From Nothophaeocryptopus gaeumannii (lineage: Eukaryota > Ascomycota > Dothideomycetes > Mycosphaerellales > Mycosphaerellaceae): 64,000 bases of DNA. A program made the translations under genes and the position numbers. The DNA lies in contig JASISA010000023.1 in the NCBI GenBank assembly GCA_031771865.1, positions 1,674,001 to 1,738,000 of the forward strand. The letters are read 5' to 3'. The notes under the pieces are model-generated. The model worked only from the letters and a program-made list of their open reading frames with translations, had not been told where the DNA came from and searched no databases. The number at the start of each line of letters is the position of its first letter. Within the stretch, counting starts at the first letter, position 1. Below, in pieces: positions 33,745 through 46,800 of the stretch.

Positions 33745-34314
33745 TCACTTCTTGTAGTAGAAGCCATTGCCGCCCGTATTGATCGAGCCTAGACCATTGG
33801 GCACACAGAAGCGGAGACCTTGATCCTCGACAAGCAGCGCACTGGTCATATCGAGGAGCGCTTGCAAAGCCTCGACATATGTAGGCGAATGGGCACCACT
33901 GACAATCCACGTCTTGGTGCCGCCACTCTGCGCTCTACCTTCATATATAATCGTGGCCGAAAGAGCGGTACCGGCGCCCATTGTGATGAGCTTCAGGTTG
34001 GGGACTTTGTGGAGCCATTCCTGTTAAAACTTCTGACGCCCGACGAGGAAAGGAAAGAGGATCTCGGCGTTGGCTATGATCATTACTGTCAGCGTTATTC
34101 TCGGGAGGTGAGTGTTAGAGGATGTGGTAAAAGAAGAGTACTGACCGAGAACCTGCTCGCGCAAGCCGGCGATATCTGTCTTGTCCACTTTCGCGCCGAG
34201 CGCCTTCGTGGCCGCAGCGACCTTCGCTTCTACCGTCTTCTGAATGCACGTCTTGATAGCCTCCGCAACCTTCTCGCCGATAGCGGAAAAGTCGAGCGTG
34301 ATCTGAGACGCCAT
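33745..34314 (-). pseudogene. Small unknown gene with an in-frame stop between two coding blocks
   Basis: Not a family I recognise. The first exon (34314-34146) encodes MASQITLDFSAIGEKVAEAI and a helical Lys/Ala-rich stretch. A textbook intron (34145-34074, GTCAGT donor, CTGAC branch site, TAG) leads to NAEILFPFLVGRQKF, then TAA at 34026-34024. Directly after that stop, in the same frame, a clearly protein-like block runs from 34023 to 33745: EWLHKVPNLKLITMGAGTAL ... FCVPNGLGSINTGGNGFYYKK. Either the gene is broken, or the stop is read through, or splicing uses a poor donor at 34152 and the acceptor just before 34020 (AACAG), which would join LREQ to EWLHKV and skip the stop. The last option gives about 145 aa. 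Marked as broken because of the direct reading. Confidence 0.5.
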
Positions 34315-35761
34315 GCTAAACGTGAAACAGTTAGCAACTTCTCTCCTTCACATCAGGGGCCTGGGGTCGATCTACCTGAGCTTCTGGTAGTCAGATATTT
34401 GTTTTGAGAGGAGAGATAGAAAGCGCACGAAGCGGATTTGAATGTTGGCGGGCGGCAAACGGGAGCGAAGAGAGGGTGAAGGAGACATTTGGTGGGGCGA
34501 GCGTGTTGCTCATGTGAAAGTTGTAGTTGGTGCCGCTGCAGGGCGCTTCGGGCTTCCATTCCGCGGAGCAACACCCAGAGCTCTTTCGAATATGCCAATA
34601 GATTCCTCGCTATCAAAGTTCCATCCAAGATATCCAGACGCTGCGGCACAGAGTGAGATCACAGTGAAAGCATCTTCCCAACCCCGCGTCTGATCGCCTC
34701 AATCCCTTCACGTCCTCTCATAATACGAGGCGTCCCAATTCGCACTCACACAGTCGATAGAAGCAATTACCTTGCCTAAGACGCACTGTCAAAGCAGATT
34801 TGTACTCATCGTAAGCAGCTTCTGCTATGGCTCTGGCTTCGACGAAGCTACAGGTCCGGCGATGAAGTTAAAGTGTTTCCGGTGCCAGACGTTTCTCTGC
34901 CCGTCTCAGTCATACCGCTCAAACGCGATCTGTTGCGTAAGTCAGCGACTTGTTACATAAAATGTAGTGTGTCTGTCTTTCAGGCTCAGTAGAAACAAGC
35001 TCCTTGAAAGAGAAATTGAAAGGGAGACCTCTCACAAGTCAATGCCTTTATAACTCGGGCTATGATCTTTGAAGTTCACAAAGTGACAGATCGCCAGAAT
35101 TTTCTTTGGATTGATAATCTCCGAAGGGTCAATTGTTACCTAGCGAGTGTAAATGATACTGGAATCGATGAGGTGAGGTCTGCAATGAGGAGATAAGGGC
35201 GCGTCTAGTGTCGAAAGGTCGAACGAACTTCAGTTCTATCGTCATCCTCCGATCACGCTGGATGGCAGCATGGTCCTAGTGAAGTCGAACTCCCTTCACT
35301 TCGTCTCTGGTCTCATTCGGGCCGGGTGGAGACGACGTATTCTTCTCGCGCCAAGCATCGCGAGGTCTTGCATGTGAGCGTCGGCTGGAGGGCCCGGCAC
35401 TCGTAAGCATACCAGAAGAGACTATGAGAACACATGAAATGTCTTTTCCGCCTGAAGCCCGCTCTCAGCCGCTAATGAATTCGTGATGAAGATGTGTGTG
35501 AAAGTTGTGCAGGTGAAGTGACGTTCTGCCGGAGAGGCGGCTGCGGCTCAGCGGCTCGGCAATCTCCTCCACGCTTTCTCGCCTGATTCGGCGCTCCGAG
35601 CTCCAACCTCGCTCACAATTCTTGACCTGGGTCGCTGAGCTGCACAAGACCATTGAAGTCTTTGCGACTCCCTTTCTTCCTTCGCCTCTCTACCCATCTT
35701 CCCTCCCTTCGAGCCATAACTCTCCGTGGTCCGGCACCTATCACGCGATCACGAATTCATC
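34315..35761. other. Divergent intergenic region, unknown gene / ADK1
   Basis: About 1.45 kb without a supported gene. A strong CT-rich stretch at 35658-35712 is a typical core promoter feature for ADK1. Confidence 0.45.
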
Positions 35762-36752
<991 letters not shown>

Positions 36753-37384
36753 GAGAGACTGCATCCTGCGATACCCATGTGCGTCCGTAGCGTCTCCGGT
36801 CCTTCATGGTTGCCGTTGCGAAGAGACGACAGTTACGGTCTTGCGGCGAAGGCGCAGATGGCTGCGGTGAGTGTGCATAAAAGCCGTAGTACTGGCATTG
36901 TAACATACGCGCTGTCTACTAGAGAAACCCTTAATGCGGAAAGCTAAACATCAGCAACGCGCCTGCCCAACGGCAATCAGAAGTGCACTTGCCTTCGAAA
37001 CTTGCGATACAGAGGAAGGAGCAGGAGCAGGCCAACGGCGGACCCTTCGCTTATCACATGCCGTCTCCTGTACAAGCTCACTTCTACGAGCTTGACATCG
37101 CTCACAGGCTCCAACTCTTCCACCATTCGATGTACTCAATCAAGGCCCGACGGCTTTCCGGAATTGACTATAACACCTCTCTCTCTATCGACTTGGCCAG
37201 AGACAGCATACAACCGCAATTCGTAACGACAAGCACATGCACGTCATTGCAGTCACGAAACTGACAGCAAGCAACAGCAAACCCCTCGACCATCACGCGC
37301 CAGCTTCACCATCCGAGACTCACTGGTTCGTCATTTTCCAACGCTCGCCACATGCACTAACGCTGGTGTGATAAGCAGTCTATA
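36753..37384. other. Intergenic between ADK1 and SANT-like gene
   Basis: About 630 bp. A 93-codon frame at 36983-37264 is compositionally ordinary and unsupported. Probably the 3' UTR of ADK1 and promoter of the next gene. Confidence 0.4.
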
Positions 37385-38499
37385 ATGCCTTCCACCGCCA
37401 CCAGCAGCTTGCGCGACTTCACCAACGAATCCACCAAGGCCATCCATCGCTGGGGCAGCAGATCGCAGCAAACACCAACATCCAAGATGTCCATACCACT
37501 GGCGGACCGGACCAACACCACCTCCAAATACTCGACCACCACCGCTGGATCCACTACCTTCCTACCGGAGCTCAACAGCACGCCGCCAATGCCTACCTTC
37601 CAGAAGCCGGACATGCTGGGAACGCCAACGCCATTGCGCGCTGACAAGAAGAGTGACGAGAACAACTTGCTGACTCCGACTAAAGGTCCAAGCTCAGGTT
37701 ACATACCACGCAAGCCCGTCGCCGCCAACGACGGCAACTCATCCGCGCGATCTGCGACTGCGACTGCGACCATCAGCCCACGACTCGCCTACTCAACGAC
37801 CGCCCTCGTCGACCGCGTGGCCCAGTTGCCACCTCTTCCCACCGGCTGGGGCCCCCAACACGACCGCGCCATCTGCATCCTCGACGCGCGAAGCTACCCG
37901 CTCTCAAACATCGTTTCCAAAATCCGACGCACTTTCCCATATCTTCGAGGTCAGCTCTCCCCGGCTATGATCGACAAGCGTCTTCGCCAGCTGGATCAGG
38001 ACGTCGAGATCGACTACTGGCGCAACGCACTCGCCAAAGCGGATCAGCAGGCCATGAAGCAGCAGCAGAAAGCAGGACCATCTTCGTCGCAGAGTGGGAG
38101 TGGCGGTGGAATGGAGGACAAGCGCTTGGACAGCAGCGTCACCTTGACGGCAGGCGGAGAGGGCTATAAGAAGGACTTTGCGGCTACTGTGACGGACTTG
38201 ACAGGATCATCACGGTTGAGGGTGAGTCGCTCACGCCACACCCTTAAAGAAGCACCTTCACACAAGTCCCTCAAGACACGCAAAGTTTCGACCACTGCAC
38301 TTGGTTCTCCTCTTTCACGAGGCCCTCTGAATGATCATTTGTAGCGCGAAGCTGATCTTCGAAAAAGGGCGGTGGGGCCGATCGGGTGGATGTGGATTGT
38401 CCGAGCATGATGAGTGAGGAGGACCAGGAGAATGTGCCACCGAAGAGAAAATACACGACGAAGGAGTTTTTGAGTGGGTTCCGGTCGCACGTCACTTAA
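37385..38499 (+). CDS. Conserved-looking protein with a SANT/Myb-like segment
   Basis: Exon 1 (37385-38221) encodes 279 residues. The N-terminal half is Ser/Thr/Pro-rich. Residues about 155-220 form an ordered helical block: GWGPQHDRAICILDARSYPL, then KIRRTFPYL and MIDKRLRQLDQDVEIDYW. The spacing resembles a SANT/Myb-like three-helix domain, so a DNA- or chromatin-associated role is an inference. A strong GTGAGT donor at 38222 suggests a second exon. Splicing to 38368 (AAAAAG acceptor) adds GGGADRVDVDCPSMMSEED and QENVPPKRKYTTKEFLSGFR, ending at 38499 (322 aa). Without splicing the frame ends at 38344 (319 aa). The alternative TAG acceptor at 38343 gives a short tail. The 3' end is therefore uncertain. 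Confidence 0.6.
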
Positions 38500-38811
38500 A
38501 CGGGTGATGTTGCGACGATACTGGGCATCACGAAGGAAATGGTTTACGGATGATGAGGCGATTGAATGGGAGTAAATGGGACGATCACGTATGACGAAGA
38601 CCATGGGATACGAGGTGACGGCTGCAATGAGCAGAGTAATGTTTAATGATTGGGCGACTTGGGAAAATCGGCGACGAGGCTGTACATCAGAGCGACCACA
38701 ACATTAAGCCAAGTTTGGGCAGCACGGAAAGGGTCGAAACTCTACGCTATTGAAGTTCTAACAGGATTCGTTTGTCTGATACCGATTAATCGTATGCTAA
38801 GGATACATGCG
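38500..38811. other. Convergent 3' region SANT-like gene / MCX1
   Basis: About 310 bp, nothing recognised beyond 3' UTR sequence. Confidence 0.4.
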
Positions 38812-40701
38812 CTACACGAAACCCGCAGCGGTCGCTTTCTCTCTATACTCCTCGAAAGTCTTCGCCGCTCCTCCTTCCGAGTTGTTCCTCGCTCGAGCTT
38901 CAAAATCGCTCTCGTTCCCTTGTTCTTGCCTCTTCTCCTCCCACCTCTCCTCTTCCTCGGCTATCATATTCTGAAATCGATCTCTCTGCCCTCTTGCGAA
39001 GTAAGTCGCACCCGTCTTCCTGTTCGCCACATCCTCATTAATCAAAACGTATTTGATCCCCGACCCAGGAGTCTCGAACATGGCGTCAGCGAGGAGTCGT
39101 TCCATGACTGTTCGTAGACCTCGTGCTCCTGTGCCCATTTTTGCTGCTGTGCCTGCGATGGAATGGAGAGACGGGGTTGTGAAACGTAGTTCGATGGATG
39201 AGAGGGAGAAGAGTTGTTGATATTGTTTCAACAGGCTGTTGCGTGGTTCTGTGAGGACTTTGACGAGGGCGTCGATATCGAGGGATAAGAGAGCGCAGGA
39301 GATGGGGATACGACCGACGAGTTCAGGGATGAGGCCGTATTTTTGGAGGTCTTGCGGTTCGACGAGGTCGAGGGTGTTGAATTTTCGTTTTGATGAGGGT
39401 GAAGTGGAGGAGACGGAGGATGAGGCAGGTTCGTAGTAGGGCAGATTCTTCTCGAAGAGGTCGTCTTCACCTTCGAGGATTGTTTCGTGGTTGTTGGAGC
39501 TGTCGGAGCCCGGTGGCGCTCGGACTGTGGCGCCGAAGCCGATGCTGCCTTTGGAGATTCGGTCGAGGATCATTTTGTGGAGACCGTTGAATGCGCCTGC
39601 GCAGATGAAGAGAATGTTGTCGGTCTTGATGTTGTAGGTCTCGCCTTTGCCGGCGGGCGACTGGGACATATGTCCTCCCGAGAGCGGACTGTTGGTAGGG
39701 TATCCGGATCCAGATCCTTTGCGATCACTGGAAGCATTTCTTTCTTGCTTGGCCTGTATCTGTAAAGTAGTGCCCTCAATGATCTTCAGTAATGCCTGCT
39801 GCACGCCCTCGCCACTCACGTCTTTGCCGTGCGACACCTTAGCTGTTGCGATCTTGTCAATCTCATCCAAGCAAATAATGCCACGTTCTGCCTTTGTCAC
39901 GTCGTAGTTCGCTGCGGCTAGCAACCGCTGTACGCATACTTCTGCGTCTTCTCCAATGTATCCTGCTTGTGTGAAGGAGTTACAGTCGCTCATCGAGAAC
40001 GGCACTTCTAATACTCTCGCCAACGTCCGGGCCATCAATGTCTTGCCCACACCAGATGGCCCTAGTAATAACACATTGCTCTTCTCAACTGTCAACGGAC
40101 TTGCATCGTGCAGAGGCGGAGGAGGCCCCGGCCCGTTCTGTTGTATAGGTCTTTGCTGCTGTTGCTGACTTGTATTGGGTGGGTATACATGGATGGTAGT
40201 CTGTTGCTGGCCCGGAAACTCGTCTTCAAACCAATCTTTCGTCAGCGAAGGCACTGCTATCCCTCGCTTCAACTCGCCCTCCCTACCTTCGACGGGATGT
40301 CGAGGATTCTGAGCCATGCGTCGCCGCTCCTCGGCCGCCAGCTGTTCCTCTTCCTCCTCATCCCGTCTCTGAAGTTCTTGTATTCTCTGATAGTGATTGT
40401 AGACTGCTGTCGCCAAGGTCTTCTTTGCTCTTTCTTGGCCGACGACGAATTGGTCGAGATGCTGTTTGAGGACGGTGGGCGTTATGCGTGGCGCTCCGAT
40501 GTTGGAGGCATCTCTCAATGGTCCTTCTGTGGGTCCGTATGGTTCATATATCCCTGTGTACGGTTGATTTGTGAAGTCTGATCTGATATATGAGTCCGAT
40601 GATAGCCGCCCGGAAGTGTTTAGGTGCCGGCGAAGTATAGCTGAAATGCCCAGGTATGTAAGCCTAGCCCGAGGCAACGAGTAGGTGGTGAGGGTAGCCA
40701 T
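38812..40701 (-). CDS. MCX1: Mitochondrial ClpX-like AAA+ unfoldase
   Basis: Matrix ATP-dependent unfoldase. Yeast Mcx1 acts without ClpP, notably in activating the first enzyme of haem synthesis. Single exon, 629 aa. An N-terminal mitochondrial presequence is likely ([18 protein letters not shown]..., Arg-rich, few acids). There is no zinc-binding domain, as in other fungal forms. Walker A is GPSGVGKT at about residue 214, the pore loop is GYIGED (GYVG in bacteria), Walker B is IICLDEIDK, sensor 1 is [10 protein letters not shown], and [12 protein letters not shown] precedes the small domain with [13 protein letters not shown]. Fungal-type insertions include a Gln/Pro-rich linker (QQQQQ) before Walker A and a Ser/Gly-rich insertion before sensor 1. 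Its start lies only 124 bp from the edge of a transposon island. Confidence 0.93.
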   Translation of the reverse strand: MATLTTYSLPRARLTYLGISAILRRHLNTSGRLSSDSYIRSDFTNQPYTGIYEPYGPTEGPLRDASNIGAPRITPTVLKQHLDQFVVGQERAKKTLATAVYNHYQRIQELQRRDEEEEEQLAAEERRRMAQNPRHPVEGREGELKRGIAVPSLTKDWFEDEFPGQQQTTIHVYPPNTSQQQQQRPIQQNGPGPPPPLHDASPLTVEKSNVLLLGPSGVGKTLMARTLARVLEVPFSMSDCNSFTQAGYIGEDAEVCVQRLLAAANYDVTKAERGIICLDEIDKIATAKVSHGKDVSGEGVQQALLKIIEGTTLQIQAKQERNASSDRKGSGSGYPTNSPLSGGHMSQSPAGKGETYNIKTDNILFICAGAFNGLHKMILDRISKGSIGFGATVRAPPGSDSSNNHETILEGEDDLFEKNLPYYEPASSSVSSTSPSSKRKFNTLDLVEPQDLQKYGLIPELVGRIPISCALLSLDIDALVKVLTEPRNSLLKQYQQLFSLSSIELRFTTPSLHSIAGTAAKMGTGARGLRTVMERLLADAMFETPGSGIKYVLINEDVANRKTGATYFARGQRDRFQNMIAEEEERWEEKRQEQGNESDFEARARNNSEGGAAKTFEEYREKATAAGFV

Positions 40702-40822
40702 GGTGGATGAGTTTTGCTTAAAGATAGACTAATGGCAACCAAATCTATCCAAGAAGGGAGCTCGCAAGACGGGAGCTCGCGGGCTCGTGAAACCTGGCTA
40801 GCTCTGGGCCATGTGAAAGGTG

Positions 40823-40825
40823 TAA
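40823..40825. repeat. Target-site duplication TAA, left copy
   Basis: TAA directly outside the left terminal inverted repeat. The same trinucleotide follows the right repeat at 53049-53051. On both sides the flanking genomic bases are GTG. Confidence 0.7.
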
Positions 40826-40840
40826 GGCCTCGTTCGGTTG
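40826..40840 (+). repeat. Left terminal inverted repeat
   Basis: GGCCTCGTTCGGTTG, exact inverse of 53034-53048. Confidence 0.85.
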
Positions 40841-41818
40841 CTCGATATTAGTGCTGATATTATAGTCGAGATTGTCGCTTATATCGTTAATCTCAGCCGT
40901 GCTAATATCTAGGTTAATATCGTCGTCGGTCCAGTGTATTAATCTATAGTCTATAATATTAGTAATCTTAGTATTCCTCTCCTAAATATATACTCTAATC
41001 GCTACCTTGTCTATCTACTATATTACAAGGGCTCTAATAGCTAAACTACTAATAGATCCTCTAATACTATATACGACTCCGGCTCGGTAGATAGAGCCTT
41101 ATTATAACGTAGATATAGTAAAAAATAAGTAGGCTAATTGTCTTTAGGCTCTCGTACTAGCTATAGACTCCGTAGGTACTAGTAAAGCGACTATACCTAT
41201 ACCGCAACCGACTCCGGACTTAGCTATTAACTTAGAAGTTAGTAACTCGGCTCCGCTAATCGATAAGAGCTCGCTACTAAAGAAGAAGGTAAAGGTAACT
41301 ACGTTAAAGATACTATCGCGTAAGCTATGCGCTAGTTCGAGAGCGAAGGAGGGTAAGTAGCGTAAGCCTAAGTAGCGCGAATCGTTATAGTTAATAGCGT
41401 CGTCTTCTATAGCCGGCGCTACGAGTAATAGCGAGGTTAAAGAGATAGAAAACTATACTAAGTTAGAATAGTCGAGGCCTATATAAGATACGCTATTAGA
41501 GGGCTATTACGATAATATCTAGCTTAAAGCTACGATAGGGTAGAAGTCGACGGTCTAGCCGATACTAGTTACGCTAGTAAAGGATACCTATAATAACGAG
41601 GATTAGAAAAGGCTCGTAAATAAGGATAAGGTATACTCTAAACTCGGCGCGCTTAAGAGGGATTATAGAACATAGTTTCTAATAATATTATAAAGTAGGT
41701 AGTCGTTCGATAAAGAGACGGAAGAGATTATAATCGATAGGGATAAATAGTCGATAGAGGCGTATTTTAAGATATATAAGGAGGCTTGGAAGTTCTATAA
41801 AAAGCCTCTATACTACCT
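40841..41818. mobile_element. RIP-mutated left arm of the DNA element
   Basis: CpA/TpG are scarce, TpA is abundant and CpG is retained, the pattern left by RIP. No frame of 60 codons. A possible coding remnant ending near 41818 resembles a lysine/tyrosine-rich protein (EAWKFYKKPL in one frame), too damaged to identify. Confidence 0.6.
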
Positions 41819-42935
41819 TAATAATAATAATAATAAATGTATTCGAGCTAGCTATAGGCCGTGCCCCTTCTAGTATATCTACATGTTGTAAAAGAAAACC
41901 CTATAGAAAGTGCCTATAGCGTAAAACTTCCTCCCTTCTCTATTATACCTTATACTCTACTATATCTTAGGTACTATAGAACTAATATGTTTGCCCGTAG
42001 GTAGCTAGCTAACACGCTAGAGTTAACATTATCCTCCTTACTTGGGTTCGAGATCTCCGGCCTACTCTAGGAGATGTTTAAGGGTCTACTCGAATTGTCC
42101 TATAGGGAGATGCCTTATTGCCTACGCTACGGTTTATCTAGGAAACTTAGTAAGCTATCTTCTCGCGTCCTAGTATCTAGTAGCTAAGATAAGTTCCTTT
42201 CTACTCTCTCGCATGTTTGTATAGTAGGCAAGGTAGTGTCGAGCTATCCCTCTATCTCTATATTCGTAGTAGGGGCTAGTATCGGGTACCCTAACCTTAT
42301 AGAGGAAGTAAGGAAGGCCAATTGTCTCTAACCGTATCTAGAACACTATCGCGGCCTAGGCTTTACTAAGCCCTCGATAAAGCTCCCGGGTATTAGTATT
42401 CCATGGAGTCCTAAACGCGAGTAGGAGGATTCCTTCGCGCCTAGTATTATCCTACTTCTGTAACTCGTCCCGCTTATACTAGCCCTAGAGGATAGTCTAT
42501 GTTACTTTCCGAGTCTTCTTTAGATCTACTCTATCTATATAAGAGAGCTAGGACCGTAGGATAGTAGCCTGCTCGTCTGTCTACTCTAGTAGCGAGCTGT
42601 ATAGTTTTCTTAGGCGTCTACTATATGCTCTAAGTTATCCGTACTTTAGTAGGATCCGCCCCTTTAGCTCTTGCATAGCCTAGTATATATCCGGCCTCTA
42701 CCTCTACGTAGCTATTGCAGCTATAGTAGTTCTCTTCCTATACTCGGTAATATCTTCGATCTAGAGTTCTTTATATAATAGTCGCGTTAGTGTAGCTCGG
42801 TAGGCCCTAAGGATTATCCGTAGGAATCTATTCTACATTACCCGTAGCTTTTATTAGAGCATTTTTAAGATTCTAGTCTCCTTTCCTACTATCTATACCT
42901 CGCTCCCGTGCATTACTACTAGCCTAATTATTGAG
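41819..42935 (-). mobile_element. RIP-mutated, 5'-truncated inverted copy of the Tad1-like LINE
   Basis: About 1.1 kb aligning by eye to the reverse complement of the 3' end of the full-length LINE (51232-52337). It includes the trinucleotide tail (AAT repeat here, ATT repeat there). Differences are almost all C to T or G to A at CpA/TpG: CTACAGG in the intact copy is CTATAGG here, and CCTGTAG is CCTATAG. Similarity stops sharply at 42935, the typical 5' truncation of target-primed reverse transcription. Confidence 0.85.
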
Positions 42936-43480
42936 CAGGCATATAATTACGAATCCCCGGCTAACGATAGATCCACCCCACGGGGTAGATCTAAAATTAT
43001 ACCGGAGCTACATAAGGTAGAGTAACAAGTCCTACCCGCGCTTTCCTACACGAAGGTCTCGACTCTTGCTACGAATAGCTTACTACATACCCTAATATTT
43101 CGAGGGAGAGGCCTAGGCCCCGAAGCCTCTCTTCCTACGCTCTATACCCTATTTACTCCTTAAGCCTTAGTTACGCTCCTTCGGTTTACGCCGCACGCAT
43201 ACCGTTCGCTTCTCTTCTAAGACCGACGTGCGCATCCGTCCTCTTAGGCTAGGTAGATAGTATCTTAGTCGCTACTATTGCCTACTACGCCCTAGGAGAG
43301 CGACTCCCTTCGCGTTACTATACCGCATCTCTTTAGATATAGCCGGCCACGTCTCGTAGGTTTACTCGGATAGTAGTTCCTCGCCGGGCAACTACCTCCT
43401 TGCGTTTCTACCTACTAACTAATACGCAATGTCCCCTCGCACGCCTCCTTCTATCCCCTTGTTACGCACGGTATCTCGCT
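42936..43480. mobile_element. Unidentified RIP-mutated repeat sequence
   Basis: TpA-rich, stop-laden DNA with no open frame, between the truncated LINE and the LTR. Not assignable to a family by eye. It may belong to the LTR element or to an older insertion. Confidence 0.4.
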
Positions 43481-43826
43481 TGTCAGGTGACTCGCTTAAT
43501 CACGTGGAATGGCTTCTTTGGAGAATGCGTCGGCAAGTGGAACGAAGTGAAGGAAGTCTTGGCTTATTCCAATCAGTGAGATTGTAACATGAGTTGAACA
43601 CGATGATTGCTAGTCAATCATCGTTGCTATATACTTGGTGGTCTCGCTTGCTCTTGGCAGCGAGTTTGACCGTTCGACCAACTGACCGGTCGGGCGGTCT
43701 GTCGGTCGCCAAACCTCACGTGTTTGACCAGAGGTCCCAGACTGTGGTCAGACACGTGACTTCTGGCGTCACTCTTGCATGGTTCCATGTCCTTGATTCT
43801 GCGTCCTGCAGATTCGGTCCGTAACA
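43481..43826 (-). mobile_element. Long terminal repeat with adjacent polypurine tract
   Basis: A 346-bp segment of normal base composition inside RIP-mutated DNA. On the minus strand it begins TGTTACGG and ends CCTGACA, so it has TG...CA ends. It is immediately preceded on that strand by the purine tract AGCGGAGGAAGGGG (43840-43827), the arrangement at a 3' LTR. A TATATA lies at 43628-43633. Three CACGTG boxes occur inside (43501, 43717, 43753). A 5-bp target duplication is not clear (TCGCT against CCCCT), so it may be a 3' fragment and not a solo LTR. Confidence 0.55.
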
Positions 43827-46800
43827 CCCCTTCCTCCGCTACTACCGCCCGCCTCTCTATAACCCCGCCTACCCGCTCCTCCATATGTTGCATCTAGTAT
43901 CCCCAAGCTCTTCTATCTAACCGCTAGACTAGGTATCCTGTGCTAACCTAGGTAAAACCCTCCTACCCGTACTTGAGTAATTAATAGGCCCTTACGGTCT
44001 TCGTGCCTATTCTATTACCCGCTAACTAACGCTATACTCCAAGCTCTTCAACTCCGTCTACCCCAAGTACATAACGCGTAAACAGCCGGCCTTAATAGAC
44101 GCGCCTCGATGTAGTTTCGTCAAGTTCCTTCCGAAGACGTGTATCGATTCTCTTGTGTACTAGAGGTATCCTATCCGCAGCTTAGGCAATCGGGTTCCGC
44201 GGCTCCCCTATACGCTTCGTAGGAAGAGCGGACTCGTTTCCTACACGAGTAAGCTACTGTCGGAAGGTTTTTATACCCGTTTTAATAGTAGTCCTCTATT
44301 CGGTATAGTCTTGGCGCCGCCGTATAGTATTAAAATACGCCCGGAAGTCGCACTCTACTACTCCCGCTCTATCTAAGAAGATTTGGCTCTGTATAGCGAG
44401 TACGTAGGTTCGTAGCTAGTACTACGTACAGGTACTTCTCGTCGCTAGCCTCTAGGTAGGCTAGAGGTAGATTAATATCCTTAACTACTATAACTTATCT
44501 AGCCCGATATACGACTATACGCTAGGTACTCTCTCTAAGGTAGAGGAGGTAATCCAAGAGAGGGAGGGAGAGGAATAGATTCTACTAGGAGACTTTAACC
44601 TATACTACCTAAGGTAGGGAGGAAATAATACCTAAGACTAATACTAGGCTATAGACTATTTAATCAATATTATAGAGTAGGCCTACCTAGATCTACTTAT
44701 AGAGCTAGGTATAGTTATATAGGAAATACTAAGGAGCTACTAGACCCTAGATTTAGTGTTTAGGACTCCTAGAATCCAAAATACTATCTAAGAATATAGA
44801 GCTAGGATAGACCTAGAAATAGGATTAGATTATATCCTAATCTAAACTATAACTATTTAGGCCTAAACGAGTATAAAAGTACTAGTATAGAGGCCCTAGT
44901 AGAAGAAGGTACTATAGGAAAAGATCTAAATAAGGATCGAAGAGGAGGTAAGGCTAATTACCCTTAGACTAATAGATACCTAGGAGTAGCTAGATACAAG
45001 GGCCTAGGAAATCTAAGGATTATTAACTAGAGTAGTAGAAGAAGTCCCTAGAGTAAAGCTATTAAGTAGGGCTAAGATAGTATAGTTAAAGGAGTATAGT
45101 AGAGTAGTAAAATCCGTAAGACGCCAAGACGCCTAAAGAGAGAGTAGAGCTAGGAAAGGATAGAGGAAAACCTAGTAGTATACCTAGCTATATTAAATGC
45201 TAAGGGCAAGTAGATTAGGAAGGATAGGAACCTAGTATAGAGGGTAACTATAAAAGAAATTATAGAGGACTTAAAGAAGATATAGAAACTAGCTAAATAG
45301 GCGAGGGAAGGGGTAGGTAAAAGGACTCCCCTCCCCTAGTTCCTAGGAATAAAGGACTCGAATAGAATACTATAGACGGAGGACTAAGGTAAGGTAGAGG
45401 CGCTCGCCTAATACTTCTTCCTAGGACTAAAGGTAGTAGACCTATAAGATATCTACGAGGTAATATACCTAAAACCCTTTAAAATAGAGGTAGAAGTCTA
45501 ACTTAGTAAACTCTAGGCAATCCTAAGAAAGATCCTAGTTAGGAAGGCCCTAGGGCCTAACTAAATACCTAACCTTTTACTTAAGGCGTATAGAATAGTA
45601 CTAGGTCCTCTCTTATACAAACTCTTTATAGTATACCTAGGCTAAGGATACTACCCTAAGCTACTAAAGTACTCTGTAATAGTCGTCCTTAAGAAGCTAT
45701 AGAAACCTAACTATACTAATTTAGGTACTTATAGGCTAATTACCCTACTTAATACCCTAGCTAAGGTCCTAGAAGCTATCGTAGTATAGAGGATAAGTAA
45801 GGAAGTAGAGGCGAGAGGCCTCCTCCTACAATCCTAGATAGGAGTAAGGCTAGAGAGATTAATAGTATCTATACTTAAACTTATTATAGAACAAGTCTAA
45901 ATAGTCTAGAAGACAAACCTAAGAATAGTAGCCTTAATACTATACCTAGACATTTTAGGAGCCTTCGACAATATCTCCTACTAGAGGCTTATCTATAATA
46001 TTAAAATAAAGGTATACTCTCCCTATATTATACAATTTATCTAGTTATTCCTCTAAGATAGGATAATATATCTTAGGCTAGGAGAATATATAGACTACCT
46101 AAGACCTTAAGCTATAGGAATCCTATAAGGATTAACCCTATCCCTAATACTATTCCTATTCTTTATATCTATACTCCTCCTAGACCTAGAAGGGAGAGGG
46201 GTAATAGCTATAGGGTTTATTAATAACTCTAATATCCTTATATTTAGGGAAAGTATAGAGATTAACTATAGAAGACTAGAAGTAGTATATAATAAGTATA
46301 TCTAGTAGGTATCTAGGTATAGGGCTACGTTCGTACTATAGAAGTATTAGCTTATCTACTTCTCTAGGAGTAGGAAAAGACATAATATATAAGCTATAGT
46401 AAATATCTAGGGGGTACAAGATAGCCTAGTCCTATACCTTAGACTCTTAGGAGTAAGGGTAGACTCTAAGCTATAGTAGGGACTATATATTAAAATAGTA
46501 GTAGAGAAGAGTAGAACCTAGACGTAATCCCTCTAAAGGCTATACAAGTCTATATAGGGAGTATCCTTCTAGAAGGTAAGATACCTTTATATAGTAGTAG
46601 TTAGACTAGTAATAATATATAGAGCTAAAGTATAGATAATACTAGAGGGCGTACTAGAGTATAGGAAGGGAATTATAACCCCGCTAGAGAGGATTTAGAA
46701 CTAAGTACTTAGATATATCGTAGGAGTATACAAAAGTATCCTAGAAGGAATCCTCTAGAGGGAGACCGAAATACTACTACTATACCTATATATATAAGAA

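Noticed and set aside
40753..40785. Repeated GGGAGCTCGC near the MCX1 start
   Set aside because: Two imperfect 10-bp units are too short to call a tandem repeat of interest.
43594..43893. Open frames on both strands at 43.6-43.9 kb
   Set aside because: They lie in the LTR and its polypurine tract and are open only because this piece escaped RIP.
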